NCBI GenBank assembly: GCA_013398615.1
Contig: VZSR01000028.1
Span: forward strand, 1,343,537-1,407,536
Origin: Brachypodius melanocephalos
Lineage: Eukaryota; Chordata; Aves; Passeriformes; Pycnonotidae
DNA length: 64,000 nucleotides
Direction: 5' to 3'
The notes under the pieces were generated by a model, which saw only the letters and a list, made by a program, of their open reading frames with translations, ran no database searches and was not told the DNA's origin. The stretch's first letter is position 1; every line of letters starts with the position of its first letter. Shown here piece after piece: positions 25,375-37,749 of this stretch. Both the position numbers and the translations under genes were made by a program.

Positions 25375-26460
25375 CAAGTGATGCATCTGGCACTTTCCTT
25401 TGGAGGCTTAATCAGCACTCCTCTGCCTGCTTGCCTCTTTGCCTGCCTTCAAGTCCTGGCCAGAGAGTGCGAACTCTCATCACAGAGCTCTTCTCTTGCA
25501 GAATGTGGGGGAAAATCAGCTCTCTGCAGTCATAGCAGTACCAGTGCTGGAAAAAGGGGAGAATCCTACAGGCCTTCTTGAGGTCCCAGGACTATATCTT
25601 AGTGTCTGAGATGAAGTGGTGGCTTTATGTCCTTGAGCCAGTTTGATGAGAGAGGAGACACATCTCAAAAGACTCCAATGATCTGGATAAGGCACTGTAT
25701 GCTTGTGGAGTAGGAGGCATTAAGTCAGGACATTGATGTCTGAATGCAGCCCTGAAGGCAAAGTCCCAGACTATTTGTGAAGCCAAATGTACTGCCTTGG
25801 CTGATTTTACACAGATTAAGGGTTTGGTACCACTCCAGCTCTCCTCCAGCTACTCATCCCATACCCATCCTAATATCAACAAGGAGCTATCTGGCCTTGA
25901 TCTTTTAGCCCATCTGATATCATTCTGATCATTTCTTCGGAGAGAGATTTTAGCCAGAGAAATTAATTTGACTAGATTAATCCATTTGACTTGATCTCAT
26001 TTCAGAAGTTCCTCACCAGTTTGCTGAGCTTGTGACTGTCAAGCTTCCCTTATTGTCATAGATCCTGTGCCATTGAAGTGGATCCAGCACTGCTCTGGCA
26101 AGCTGCAGATATCTTTTGCCTTCATTTCTTTGCTGGAAACTGTGGAAAGGGGGGAAAGCATGAGAAGACAAAGCAAGGTTCCACAAGCTGTGGTCACAGT
26201 GGTCAGGCAGTATGCAGAGAACAGTCCCTCTGCCAAAACACAGGGCCCTGAGCCAAGCTTTCTGGATCCTTTTTGTCAATTCTCCTACATATTTCCTGGA
26301 GGATTTTGAAGGAATCATTTAAGTTAAATTGGGCATTTGCATCCAGAAGTGCAACTAAAGCGGCTTGATTTTCAGAGGCGCTGAAAGCTTACAGCTTCTG
26401 TTCAAAAAAAAGAAAGGCTGTGATTTTTTTTTTACAGGGCAAGAAGTGCCTGCCCTTAGA
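25375..26460. other. Noncoding DNA, no gene seen
   Basis: Unique sequence with open frames of up to about 100 codons on both strands, none recognisable. An octamer (ATTTGCAT) lies at 26335-26342. No repeat is assigned. Confidence 0.4.
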
Positions 26461-26633
26461 GTTCTGGTTTCCTCATGTGATGTTCATCTTTCTTTGCCAT
26501 TGCTTTCCACATCTGTACACTAAGGAGAGCAATAGCTGAATTGAAGGGCTGAGAGAGAGCTAATTCAGTAATGTTTGCAAAGATCTCTGCGATCTCAGAT
26601 GGAAGGCACTATATAAATGCAAAGTATTATTTT
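26461..26633 (+). mobile_element. Ancient L3/CORE-SINE-type repeat 3' tail
   Basis: The segment has the layout of an old amniote retroposon tail: GTTTCCTCATGTG near 26467, CACATCTGTACACTAAG near 26508, TAATGTTTGCAAAGATCTC near 26568, then GGAAGGCACTATATAAATGC at 26601-26620 followed by AAAGTATTATTTTA. The signature near the end (GGCGCTATATAAATGCAAAGTATTATT in canonical form) is shared by L3/L2-related LINEs and their SINE partners. It is highly diverged. I cannot separate L3 from MIR-type families by eye. Confidence 0.6.
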
Positions 26634-26639
26634 ATGAAG

Positions 26640-26840
26640 ATCAGTTAGTAGCACTTCATCATTTCAAATGGCACCAATTATACACAATGTACATTGATAT
26701 AGACACTCTTTTCATAAAGTGCTGCTGCATTTGATTCAGACTTCTTTGCAGTCTGATAACTATACAGGTATTAATCATGCCACAAAGAAGACCATTTTGC
26801 ATAGTCTTTAATTTTTAATTTTTTTCCAAGCGTTGTTTTG
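26640..26840. promoter_or_regulatory. Candidate AT-rich conserved noncoding element
   Basis: Adjacent to the ancient repeat, this AT-rich block contains ATTAATCATGCC near 26771, CATTTGATTCAGAC near 26729 and TTTAATTTTTAATTTTTT near 26808. Homeodomain- and octamer-like words are dense. If the neighbouring repeat and this block are conserved together, this would be an exapted regulatory element. Inference only. Confidence 0.2.
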
Positions 26841-29800
26841 TATATACTGAATTTACCAGTCTGTGCACTGACCTGTGCTTCTGCTTGTGCTGTGCTGTGA
26901 CACAGAGCAGCCATAAACTCTTGTATCTTCATGTCACCAAAGCAGGGGTGTAAAAGCCAAAATGTGTTTGCTAGTGAAGCTGACTCTGGACTGGTTTAAT
27001 CTCTGAATGGTAATAGGTGAGGTCTTCTCATGTCCTTTTAAATAGACTAATTCTTCCTTGAAGAAATAACTAAAGCTTTCTGTTTAAAAAGCCTCAATGG
27101 ATACTTCAAATTAAGATCATGCATATAATCTCCTGTCCATTTTCAGAATAAAACAGCATAATTTAACCAGGTTCAGTAAAAGTATCTAGGAATGCCCCTC
27201 CTTCCCCCAGTGCAAAAAATAAGCACTCTTGCTGTAGCTTTGCCAGTCCTTTCTTTTTCAGACTATACATATGGCATCACTAAAAAAAGCTCCTGAATCA
27301 TACAGCTAAACTCAGACACAGTATGCAATTTTTTTGTGTCCAACATTCATTTCTCTGACAAAACACTGGAAAGCAAACCAGGAGTTTTCTTTCATCCCCT
27401 CACCTCTGTCTCTGTGAGTTGCATCTGTATTCCCCAGTTGTGATCTCAGGCTTTGTAATTGTTTTAGAAGACTTGTGATATTTGGTTCTCTTTCTTTCTG
27501 TCCCACAGTTGGCACACTGCAGAGAAAAAACCCAGAGGCAACATAGTTCTTGAACAGATCGAGAGCTTGAGCCAGTGTGTCTCAGTGTCTTCTGAATGGA
27601 CACGGGTGAGCCTCATTGATCTGCATTTAACCATATAAAAACACCTGGTGTGTGCTCTTCCGTGCTCACAGCCTCAATACATGCAGACAGAGGTGAGCCA
27701 ACCCTGCATATCACCTGCCAGAATCTTCCTGTAGTCAGGAACCACCAGACCTACCCCCCATCCTTCAAGAGCAGGGACATGCTCAGAATGGGGTCCAATG
27801 AAGAGAATAAGTCCCACTGCTCCTTCTTGTAGCTCTGGAAATTTGCCAGCCCAGCAGTAACTGCTGACCAGCTTCTTCCTAGACCAGGGCTTCAGGTGAC
27901 CCAGCACATCCTGGCCTTCCCACAGGTGGGAGCTGCCCAGGAGCTCCCTGCAAACAGAAGGGAGCTTTGTCTGCAGAGTCCCAGTGCAGCCACCCTGCCT
28001 GCGGGGTGCTGACAGCGCTGTGCCCCCGGAGCCCTGGACAGCAGCCGGGCTGGGGGAGGGAGCTGAAGGGTCCCAGCGTCCTGGGAACACACACAGAGGT
28101 TTTACAACTAGGCACCATCCCTTGCTAGTGCAAGGGACAGTGAGAAGATGATGTTCCTATGTCTCTGCTGGAAGTCTTTAACTCTGTGTTCTTAGAGACG
28201 CAGACAGCAAACACAGAGGGCACCGGCACCCTGCTGACTTGAATTTGCAGTTCACTTGAGCTCCGTTTCAACAAAGCCTTTCATTTGAGTACATAACATA
28301 TCAGCTTCCCCGGTATCTCACATGCAACTTAAGAAATAACATTCACAGTTCTCTAACCTCTCACAGTGATTCAGACAGTCCTAGGCTTTAGAAAATATCT
28401 AGGAATACCCGAAGAAATTACATTTTCAAATGAATGTATTTTCATCAGGTTCTCTCTGCATCTAAAAGCTGTGTCGTTGGTGAGTCTGATCTGTTTTGAG
28501 GACAGCTGCATAATTTAAGTTATTAATGGAAGTATCTGTAAGATAAAGGTTTCAGTCTTCCCATTTTTTTCCCAGCCATATTTCACTCCCTCACTTTGAG
28601 TCCATGCCAGCACCAGTGGGTTTAAATATTTGATGGCAAGAAAATTGTTTTATTTAGCTTATAGTTGAGCATAAGACTTTTCTAGCAACAGAACCACAAA
28701 AATTGTCTTAGCACAGTTTCTAGAGGAGAAGGGTTTTATGTGCAATCCCACAACATGATGAAAGGTTCAGATTGTAGAAGTGAAGGCTGGCTATTGACAG
28801 AGTGGCAGGAAAGTGAAGTTCAAGGCATAAACCAAGAACAAACTGCAATGTGGCAGATACAGGCTGTGCATGAGAAATGAGTGGGCTGTGTGTTGAAATG
28901 GACACCTGAAAACCTGCTGGATTTGTCATCTCACATCTAGGACTAAACCTGCCATAGTTCTAGTAATGACACAGGGTGCTTACAGCTCTTCAAAGCGGGA
29001 TATCCTCACTTGCTTCAGGCTGAAACTCTGGAGTACCCCTGGCCCTCAGGTGCCTAGGAAAAACAGTGTAGTTTTTCAAGAATCTGAGTGGCCTCAGTGC
29101 TATTTGCAGCATCTTTGGATTCCTTGCCATGGAAATAAGAGTACCCAGCTGAGGTGTGAAATCATTTCACTCTTTGTGTGCACAGATATCTTTTTACTCC
29201 TGGTTTTTATTTTATTTTATTTTACATTTTTAGATGTGCTGCATTTTTAAGCACCATAATCCAACATCTTCTCAACAGAAGTGTTTCAGAATGAGAGAAC
29301 GGTGTGCAAAGTTCATTTTTCAGGCCTTCCCCTCTGCTGACCTAAGATATAACCCAGGGATAGATAACAAATGTATAGCTTTAGTTTAAATTTTAATGGG
29401 TACACCTTCGCATGGAAGAATTCGCCAAGCTGAACAGTTGCTTCCCTAAGAGAGACCCAGTGTATAAAACTGGGATATTACAACATGCAAAATAATGGAA
29501 TAAAAATGCTCGTTACTGTGTTGGTTTATTACACACTTCGATCAAGCCACTCCTGTTATTTTCCTTCCAATCTTTTAAGCTGTGGTGGTGCAAGATGTAA
29601 GTACATTCCAGCTGCTTGTTACTGCCCTTCATCTGGAGGTCAGTAAGCAGGGAGCAGAGAACTGGAGGCTGGGCAGAAGGATGTCATCTCCTGTTCCACT
29701 TCCATATTTAATCTGTTGACAACCAGTGTGTTCAGTGAGTCTAAATTCTGCCCCTGCAGCAGTAATTCTGGCTGCACAGTTATAATAATTCACTGGTGAG

Positions 29801-30792
29801 TAAGCAAAATGAGGAAAAACATGACAGGCTTGAGGTGAAGAAAACCCTGCTTTATATCTCCAAACGGAATGTGGAATTCAGAATGAGATGTGGGCAGTCT
29901 GGGTTGCCAGGATCAGCAGTTCAGCCTTGTACAGCAAGGTTTGGTACCTCAGCAGATGTGTGCAGCATTTTTGGCAGCCATGGAGTTGACCTCACCAGAA
30001 ATTTTCACCTCTGTTCAGGTGAAAACTTGGCCTCCACAGGCTTAACTACTGAGTGAACAAAAATCAAAGGGAACAATTCCCATATTTCTCTAAAGGAACT
30101 ATAAGACTTAGAAGTGTAATTAATCACGGCAAGACCCAGATCAGAATTAGAATGCACATGGCCCATTTTTCAGGCTTTTAAAGCTCTTCTTTAATTGAAC
30201 TTAGTGTGGTTTCAGCTCATTTGAATAAAGCTTCAGATGTATTTGGATTTATTCTAGTTTGAATGATGCCATATGATATTCCTGGGATTCAGTGAGGACT
30301 GTGGGATTCTCATAGGTATTTTAAGCTGAATTTTAATGGGAAAGGTTACATGGATTGTCACACAAATGGAAATTGCCATGGCTACCAATAATGCTAATCC
30401 AATGCCATGACTGACTAATCCTGACCACATTGTGCTCAATAAAGAACTAAGCAAAGATTTCTGCAGGTTGGTTGGTTTTCCAGCAATACCAGCAGCTATC
30501 TAACCCAATACAGCTTGAGGAATTTGCATGGATAATGGGCATGGATTGAACAGCATCCCAGAAAGCTACTTTTATAAATAATGCCTTTTGAAGATCACTA
30601 ACAGAGTGCAATGTAGGGCTAGCTCATCTGAGCTCTGGGATGAAATGAAGATCTTATGCTTCCTCTTTCATAGCACAGGGACAAGATCAACATACCAATT
30701 ACTGCAAGAGATATTGCATCAACTCTCAAGTTAATGAAATTAAACAAGTCCCTGGAGCCAGCTGATTTTGCTGCTTCATTAGTGGACCTTTT
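26841..30792. other. Noncoding DNA, no gene seen
   Basis: A GC-richer patch at about 27890-28090 supports overlapping minus-strand open frames (138 codons at 27674-28090), but the peptide is unrecognised. A TTTTA simple repeat lies at 29203-29224. An octamer (ATTTGCAT) lies at 30522-30529. Nothing else can be supported. Confidence 0.4.
29203..29224 (+). repeat. (TTTTA)n microsatellite
   Basis: About four copies of a TTTTA unit. Short and likely length-variable. Confidence 0.85.
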
Positions 30793-30831
30793 GTTCAGAC
30801 TGTTCTCCCACAGCTCTGTGGGAGCCTGAAC
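30793..30831. repeat. Small two-part inverted repeat
   Basis: An inner perfect 9-bp inverted repeat, CTCCCACAG at 30805-30813 and CTGTGGGAG at 30816-30824, is nested inside a 6-bp outer pair, GTTCAG at 30793-30798 and CTGAAC at 30826-30831. The two parts are separated by an asymmetric internal loop (6 nt versus 1 nt). It is stable as a cruciform or RNA hairpin, but short. Confidence 0.8.
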
Positions 30832-33800
30832 TCAGGAGCTTGCAGCCAAGGAGCCATTTTGGCACAGAGATTTTGGAGTAGGTGCAGGTCTGAAATGCAA
30901 GCACCCGAAGGTTTTGCAGCTGCACCACCACATTACCTGGCCAGATCCTACACAGTGCTCTGTGTGTGTAAGTGCAGAGAAGAAAATGATGAGCAGGGCA
31001 GAGAATTCAGCAAGAAGCAAAGAAACCACAGCTCTGTGGCAGCCAAGCAGCCTGACCTTAGCAGCAGGAGCAAGGCCAAAGCTGGGTCTGCATGGCTTAG
31101 AAGTCCATTTGCATTCTGCCAATACACTTCAAAGCTGTTGTGTCTTCAGGGAGAAAGCCCCTGCAAATGTATTCCCTTGGATTCCAGGTTGTGAAAGAAA
31201 GCCAAAACAAGCCCTGCACACTCCTGGAGTCCCTCAAGGATCTCAGGAAGGCTCTTGCAAAAACATTTGACTGGTTGCCTTAGCCCTTCACACAGGGATT
31301 AATTTCACAATGACCTTGCCACTTCTTTCGTTTCAGCTCCTGGAGTTATGCCTACGGCTGAGCCTTGACTCTGCTCAGAGATGGTGTTTGCCCTCCCTGC
31401 AGTCTCTGAATTTGTGCAATTTTCATTCCCACCTTTCACTTTAAAACACAGTACCACTGTAAAGACTGCAAATCATAGAATAGCATCACACAATCATTCC
31501 AGGAGAGTTATAGTGTATTTGGGTGCTCCCCAGATTCTGGCAAGATTTGAAGGGAAAATGAAATCCATAGGTTTTCCTCCCCAGCCTTGCTCCTAGTGCA
31601 GCCTTTCACCTGCTCTTTTGCTCCTTAACCCCAAAGCTAATACCCTGGGGCTGAAGGAGAGTGCCCAAGCGTCTCTGTAAGACACAAACACACTTTAACT
31701 CATCTAAAGTGTGGGGATCCCATCTGCTGATGGCTGACTCCTTAACTACTACTCTCTGAGCTACTCAAATAAACTCAAGAGCTAAGTGCTGAGCACCTGT
31801 CCAGGTATGGAGCAGACACAGGCTGTCTCTCAGTTCAACATGTTTCTCAATGCCACTTTCATTCCTCTATATCCTTGTCTTGCTAGCCTGAGGAGAGCCA
31901 TCTCTGTGTTCAACTCTTGTCAGAAAAGATGAGCGACACCGCTGATTATTTGCTACTGGGAAAGTCATTCTAGTGAACTGTAAGAGAAATCATCTGCCCA
32001 GGAGTGCTGTTGACTGCAGAAATACACAGATCTAAAACAAAGACACACAAAAACAATTGACCAAATCTGCTGGTTTGGGATTGCAGGTGATTTCAAAGGG
32101 GCACAGGGGTGAAGATTGTAGTACCCATGGACAACAAATTGGAACTGGGTGCCTAATTACCTTACCTTTAATAAAAATGTCAGCCAGCATCTGGAATGAC
32201 ATACTTCATTGTAATTATGCCACCAATATTCTTCTCTTTTGATGCATAAAATACTTGAATATAACTGTCAAGACTATTCCTCCTACCTACATCCTGTGCA
32301 GCTCCCTGGAATTCAATCCATCCCCAGGCCAGACCATGTGAGAGGTGGAGTAGACTGTCAAAGAAGACCTCTCCGCTCAAGCATCTGGATTTCAGTCAGT
32401 CTAATACACAAACCTGTTTGATGGAAATGTGATGTGTGGTCATGCCTATGAAATGCCACTTGTTGTGGAGGAATAATTGGCTCATTGAAAGGGGACTTGG
32501 ATGACACTTTAATCAGGTGGCAGAAGGGTTTGCCCAATGGTTGAGCAGAGTTCTCAGCTCAGAACAGGAGCTGTATCCTCTGTTCTGAGCATGAAATGCA
32601 AGAGCTCCTTTAAAGCCAGGGAGGGAAAGCAAGAGATATGAAATGGGATAGTAAAAAAATAGTAAACCCGTGAGGCCAGAACAGATGGAGATCCATCCTG
32701 AAATGTGAGCAGTTTGTGGTGGCTGAGACAGGTGATGCAGGTGATACCTAGCCTTCCAGCAACACTGCGAAGCTCTAATAGGAAGTTTAGGAAGCCCCAC
32801 TTTAAAGCAGTTGTCCTCCCTTTTTGCAATGATTCTCTGCAGGCAATGGAGTTAATGTGGACCGGATTTTGATATCTGTTTGAGTTTTTTGTATTCCATT
32901 CCTGAGACTATGGCTCAGACTTGGTTTCCAAAGTGAGAGCTTGATTTTCCTGAGTCTTCACCTCCTCTGAAAATCAGGTCCATCTTGTGTGAGCAGGTGG
33001 TTCCTTTTATTTGTCGCAAAACTAAAAAGAAGTTTTGATGGAAAACAAGTTTTATATCTTTTCTTTCATACAGACAACATGCAGAACTGCCCTTGGGGCT
33101 TTGAATATATTTACATCCTTTCACAATTAACCCTAATGGGACATATGTGGCTTTTTTTTTTTTCTCTGAGCAGATACACTCAAAGCTGCAAAACATCCAA
33201 TGTTTAAATAGATCTCATTATATCAGCTACACCAAATCTCTCTTCTTTATATACAGAGGATTAGACTTCTTTTCACTGTCATGCAACATTAAAATAGGAA
33301 GGCATACACAAGGCTGACATGGATTTGACAAAAAATTAATGATTTGTACATCACTTTAATGCTTTAAATCTGCAATTCATATATGCTAATTAGGTCATAA
33401 TGGGGCTGTTTGAGAACAGAACTGTCATCATGCTGCTCTGGCAGCTTCTGGGAGCAGAGATACAGCTCTGCCCTCCCTTGGTTGGCTCCTGGAGTCTGTG
33501 CTGTAACCTGGCAGATCTATGACACCATTTTTTTCTTACACAATTGTTTCCTGGATGTGGTGCTTTAATCTATCAGAGTTATGATGGCATATCTCAAATA
33601 GCGAGCTCCTGGATCCTGCAATACATCCTGGTGGGAACAGCATCCAGGCACTATATCTCAGTGATTGATTCCCTGATTTTAAACTGTCACAATCTATCTC
33701 ACAGGGCAGCTGTCACCTTCCCAGATGCATGAAGTTTTATTTATGCAGTGTGCTATGAAAAAGAAAAAAAAAAAAGATTTTGTTTACAGATAAGTAAGGT

Positions 33801-34528
33801 TGTAAAACGTAGAAAAACAAAAGGGGATTCAAAAACATGTCTATATTTTATTTTTCATCTAAAAAGCCTGGCATATCTCTCTATTGCAGGAGAACAAAAC
33901 TGCTCCCTTGTTCAGTTAGATCTCTTTAGTTTTGCACCAGTGGTGCAAAGACAAAAGCTGTCACAACAGAGGGAGAGAAAGCCAGAAAGCACCTTTACAA
34001 ATGGGACAACAGGAAGCAGCAGAACTTGCAAAATGATAATGTTGCAGGGCATCGTGCTGTGTGATAACATGATCTGCTGTCTTTACAGACAGCTGCTCTT
34101 TACAGGTTCTACCAAAGCTGCTTCACAGTTGGAACAGGGGTACCTTGCATAGGGATTCCACAAAGCATGCAGTAAAAGAGGAGAAAGTTATACCTTGTGC
34201 GAGTTTCTTCAGGCAGAGTGTTATAAGTGCCATGGAGCTGATAAAGGCTACCTGAGGACACCTTGATCTCTCAGTCAGCTCCAGACCATAAAGGAGTATT
34301 TTCAGGAGGTATAACATATTCTTTGTCCTAGGAAACTGGAAGAAAGGCTAAGTACAGATGAATGCCAAAAGATTATGGTTCTGCAAGGAATGATGTATTT
34401 AAAAATGTTGGTAAGCAACAGGTCTATGTAGCAGCTGGATTCTTCTACCTGTGGGATCCCACTATTTGACTCCTTCTTTGACACTTTGTCTTCAGTCTCA
34501 TTCTCTTTCTTGTTTCCTCTCTGTCTAT
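30832..34528. other. Noncoding DNA, no gene seen
   Basis: Open frames of up to 134 codons (33748-34152) are unrecognised. A weak ATCATAGAATAG-type word near 31475 recalls the CR1 terminus but has no supporting flank. An octamer lies at 31107-31114. No gene or RNA is assigned. Confidence 0.4.
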
Positions 34529-34546
34529 ACACGCACACACACACAC
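34529..34546 (+). repeat. (AC)n microsatellite
   Basis: A short ACACGCACACACACACAC tract. It lies inside a pyrimidine-rich neighbourhood and has no further structure. Confidence 0.8.
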
Positions 34547-35012
34547 GCTCTGAAATCCATTCATTCATTTATAGTCAGAACTGAACTGGTGGTGAGTGTG
34601 CACCTTCTACAGCCAATGAAACCCATCCCAATAGGATATTGACCAGTCAGGTCTTTCCTTGGCCTATGCATCTCTATTGTACCTTGTAATTGTGGGGTGT
34701 TTTCATGGCATTAGCAGTAATAACGCTATTACTATTAATAGTCATTTTCAAGACATAAAAGTCCATTTCCTTGCACTTCACATGATCATTTATAGAAGCA
34801 GCAGCCTTCTTATAGCATGCCTGTTTCATTGTTGTAAAGCACATTCAAAGCATATCCTCAAGGCAAAGCAGTCTCGTTTATGATCTCACTTTTCGTGTAC
34901 AGTCAGCAATCTAAATGAAAATATAGAAGGCCTGCTAGATGGAATATCTTTCCTGCTCTATGGACAGAGTGCCAGGGTACATGCTGGCCGATATCAGAAG
35001 TGCTGATGTGAC

Positions 35013-35055
35013 AAGTATTGCAGTAGTGGCCCATTTTGACCACTCTGCAATACTT
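35013..35055. repeat. Inverted repeat, 16-bp stem with one bulge
   Basis: The 11-bp arms AAGTATTGCAG (35013-35023) and CTGCAATACTT (35045-35055) pair perfectly. After a single-base bulge (T35024), a further 5 bp pair, AGTGG (35025-35029) with CCACT (35040-35044). The loop is 10 nt (35030-35039). The hairpin is about 43 nt long. Neither arm is a microRNA I know. Confidence 0.85.
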
Positions 35056-35199
35056 TCGTGCAAAGTCCTAATGTAGACAGTATGGACTACAGAATAGCTG
35101 TAGGTTTTGTACTGTGCTCAGAGTCCCAACAGAGATTAAAAGCTCTCCTGTGGTTGGTGCTGCATACTCATCCCCCTCCCAAAGCTTGCCGTCAAACAG

Positions 35200-35345
35200 A
35201 CAAGACAGATGAAAGACGGGAAGTAGAAGCAGCACACCGAAGTGAAGTGATTTGCCTGAGGTCACACAGCGGGTCACTGACGGAGGCAAGAATAAGAAGC
35301 CTTGCTACTTCTTGCCAGCATGATGTCCACTGCCTAAAGCTATGT
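35200..35345 (-). mobile_element. Ancient MIR/CORE-type repeat (antisense)
   Basis: On the plus strand the block AAGTGAAGTGATTTGCCTGA near 35240, followed by GGTCACACAGCGGGTCACTG at 35260-35279 and then GGAGGCAAGAAT and a CCACTGC segment near 35327, is the reverse complement of the classic core ..CAGTGACCTGCTGTGTGACCTTGGGCAAGTCACTT.. found in MIR and related CORE-SINE/L2-L3 families. The upstream GATGAAAGACGGGAAGTAG near 35209 fits the following CAGTTTCCCCATCTGTAAAATG-type region, heavily diverged. In a bird genome this is an old amniote relic. Confidence 0.65.
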
Positions 35346-37735
35346 GCAGAATTTCTCTGAGGCTGAAATACTCAGTCTTCTGAAGGGCTGCTGCCAGCGG
35401 CAGAGTGCAGCTGTACCACAGAACAACAGCTGGTGCTTCCTGCAAGGGAGCACCGAGCATGGCTTTGGCAGGGCTTGAGCACAGGACACTGCAGCAAGAG
35501 TTTGTGTGGCCACCCTGGCATGGGACCTTCACTGATCAGGCAGCCCTGAGGGGTAGGTACATCCTCATGCAGCACAGGGGCTGTGTGCACAAGAAATGTT
35601 CTTCAAGTCATCACTACTAGCCAATATTTGCCAACAGCGAAAAGTGATGAGCTTTCTTCTTCCCCTTTATCTAGGCTAGCTATGTTTTACTGATTGACAG
35701 AATGTCCTGTGATGTTTTTATTCATTGCAGCTTATTCATGATGCAAGGGATATCTTCCCTTTGCACAGGGAGTCCAGAGATCACATGGGAATTTGAGATA
35801 TGTTTGCATATAATCATCTTTTAAGAGTTTATAGGAAAGATGCCTTGCCACTGCTAATCCAGGTCTGGCTTTCATGTTGGAGTAAAATAAATAAAGACAA
35901 ATGCCTCTGTAGCCTCGTGAGTATAATTTAGCACAACACTAGGCAGGACAGGGCCAACCTTGCCTATGACTTCTCCAGCTTTTGCTGACTTTTCTGAATG
36001 AAAGCTTCTCCTGACAGAACAAGTAGCTGGAGCCATGTCAAAGGAAGCAACAGGGAATTCAAACAGAAAGCATTTGTCACAAGCATAGTCCAGATTTCCT
36101 TTGGCTGGTATGCTGAGGTTTTACACGTTTTGTAATTGATTTAAGCCCTGGACCTTTTGTCCTTGCTTAGTGGCTTGCTATGTGGTCAGCAGAGCAGGGC
36201 AGGAGTACGTAATGACTGCATGGAAAGTATAAGGTGCAAAACGAGAACAGGTAACAGCACTAAGGTGTGACACTTGAGTTTGGTAATAGTCCTAATCTGA
36301 GAAAACAGGCTAAGTGCAATCTTTAGTATGTGTTTTGTTTGCTTTAGTAGAAATTGACTCCTGCTTCTCTGGATACAGCAATTTTGTCATCAAGCACATT
36401 AATGCCAGATTGATTTTTCCAGTGGTCCTTGTGCCACTCATCATTTCACATGTAAACATAGTGAGAAATAAAATCCTCACCTTTCCAGTAAAACACAGCA
36501 GCTACTTCTATAGGGACTTGTGGTATCTGGTGATGTTCACCATACAGGACAGGAAATCCATTGCTAAAGAGGCAGGGTGTGAAAACACTGGCCCAGTTTC
36601 AGTCCAGCATCATCACGTACATCCTCAGAGTCACCACTGTCATACTCCTTGTGGCAAAAGCTGAGCTCAGCTTTTCCCAAAATTACCCTGGTGCTTGGTA
36701 TCCAACTGAAGACACCTTGGGTCTTACTCCCAGGGATGTCAAACACCCACATCCACAGCAGCTGTCCCTCAGCAAACACCAACCACCAGAGTGGCTGCCC
36801 AGCATGTGAGACACCCACACTAGGTGGCACTTCATCTGAGGTCCTGAACATTCTCTGGGCCCAGTTCCAGATTTTTTAGAAATCCTTTCCCCTGCTCAAG
36901 GAAGCCAAAGGAGGTTTAAAATATGTCTGACACTGCTTTCTGCTTCAATTTAGTTGCCTCTCATTTCTGCAGCCTCCTCCATATGCATGTTGTCTGTCAT
37001 CTTACTCAGAAAATGTAACTATAAAGCATAATTAGTATTAATGATGTGAGAGATTGAGTTTCTTATTTGTATTAATTGCTGCTTAATGCTTTAAATGTCT
37101 CCAGCACTTAGAAAGATTTTAAATTAGAAGTATTCCTTTCTGTAGTGTCTTCTCGGAGGGGGGCTCTTACTGACTGGCACTGACTAACCCAGAGTGTGCC
37201 ATGAGGTTGTTTATATGTTCAGGTCTGTTACCACTAAACAAGGAAAACACTGATGGAGCTTGCTTAAGGGGGAAGAATTATTTCACAGCTAGTGCTGCAC
37301 TGAGCTGCGTGTTTGGATTTTAAATAAAAAACATTGCTGTGGAGCTGGAGGGGCCTTGTGTGAGCTCCTATTGCCAGTCCTACAGCTGGAGGAGAAACTC
37401 AGCTTTTGTGGCATCTTTGTGTGTGGGTATGGAAGTCAGTGCCCTTTTCTCTGCAAAAAGAACTTCTGTAAACCAATCTCTAGGGCTACTGGGTAGCAGC
37501 ACTTCGCTCTGCTTTAACAGCTGGAGGATGGGACAGCTTTCCTATATGGAGTATTGATTTAAGCATTTAAGTTTGTTATGTGTGTCCATGTATCATCTCC
37601 AAAAGCAGTGTCCCCCAGATTCTCAGCCCAGTCCTTTGAATAGAAATGACTGATAAGAAGTCCAGGCAGTGACTCCTTTGGGAGACAGAAACAGTCTCAG
37701 AGACCAGCAAAAATGTTCTTGCTCTCAAAACCTGG
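35346..37735. other. Noncoding DNA, no gene seen
   Basis: Open frames at 36314-36664 (plus, 116 codons) and 36564-36851 (minus, 95 codons) are unrecognised. No transposon or RNA gene is assigned in this stretch. Confidence 0.4.
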
Positions 37736-37749
37736 TTCATAATTATGAA
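37736..37749. repeat. 14-bp perfect palindrome TTCATAATTATGAA
   Basis: This is a perfect self-complementary sequence centred on TAATTA. It could be a paired homeodomain or POU dimer site. A single 14-bp AT-rich palindrome is not strong evidence by itself. Confidence 0.6.

Noticed and set aside
27890..28090. GC-rich patch considered as a CpG island
   Set aside because: Too few CpGs and too short. The open frames across it are a composition effect.
31475..31500. ATCATAGAATAG-type word resembling an antisense CR1 terminus
   Set aside because: The flanking sequence does not continue into CR1, so the match is too short to call.
36564..36851. Minus-strand frame with an acidic EYDSGDSEDVRDD segment
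   Set aside because: It looked exon-like at first, but no family is recognisable and no clear acceptor/donor pair frames it.
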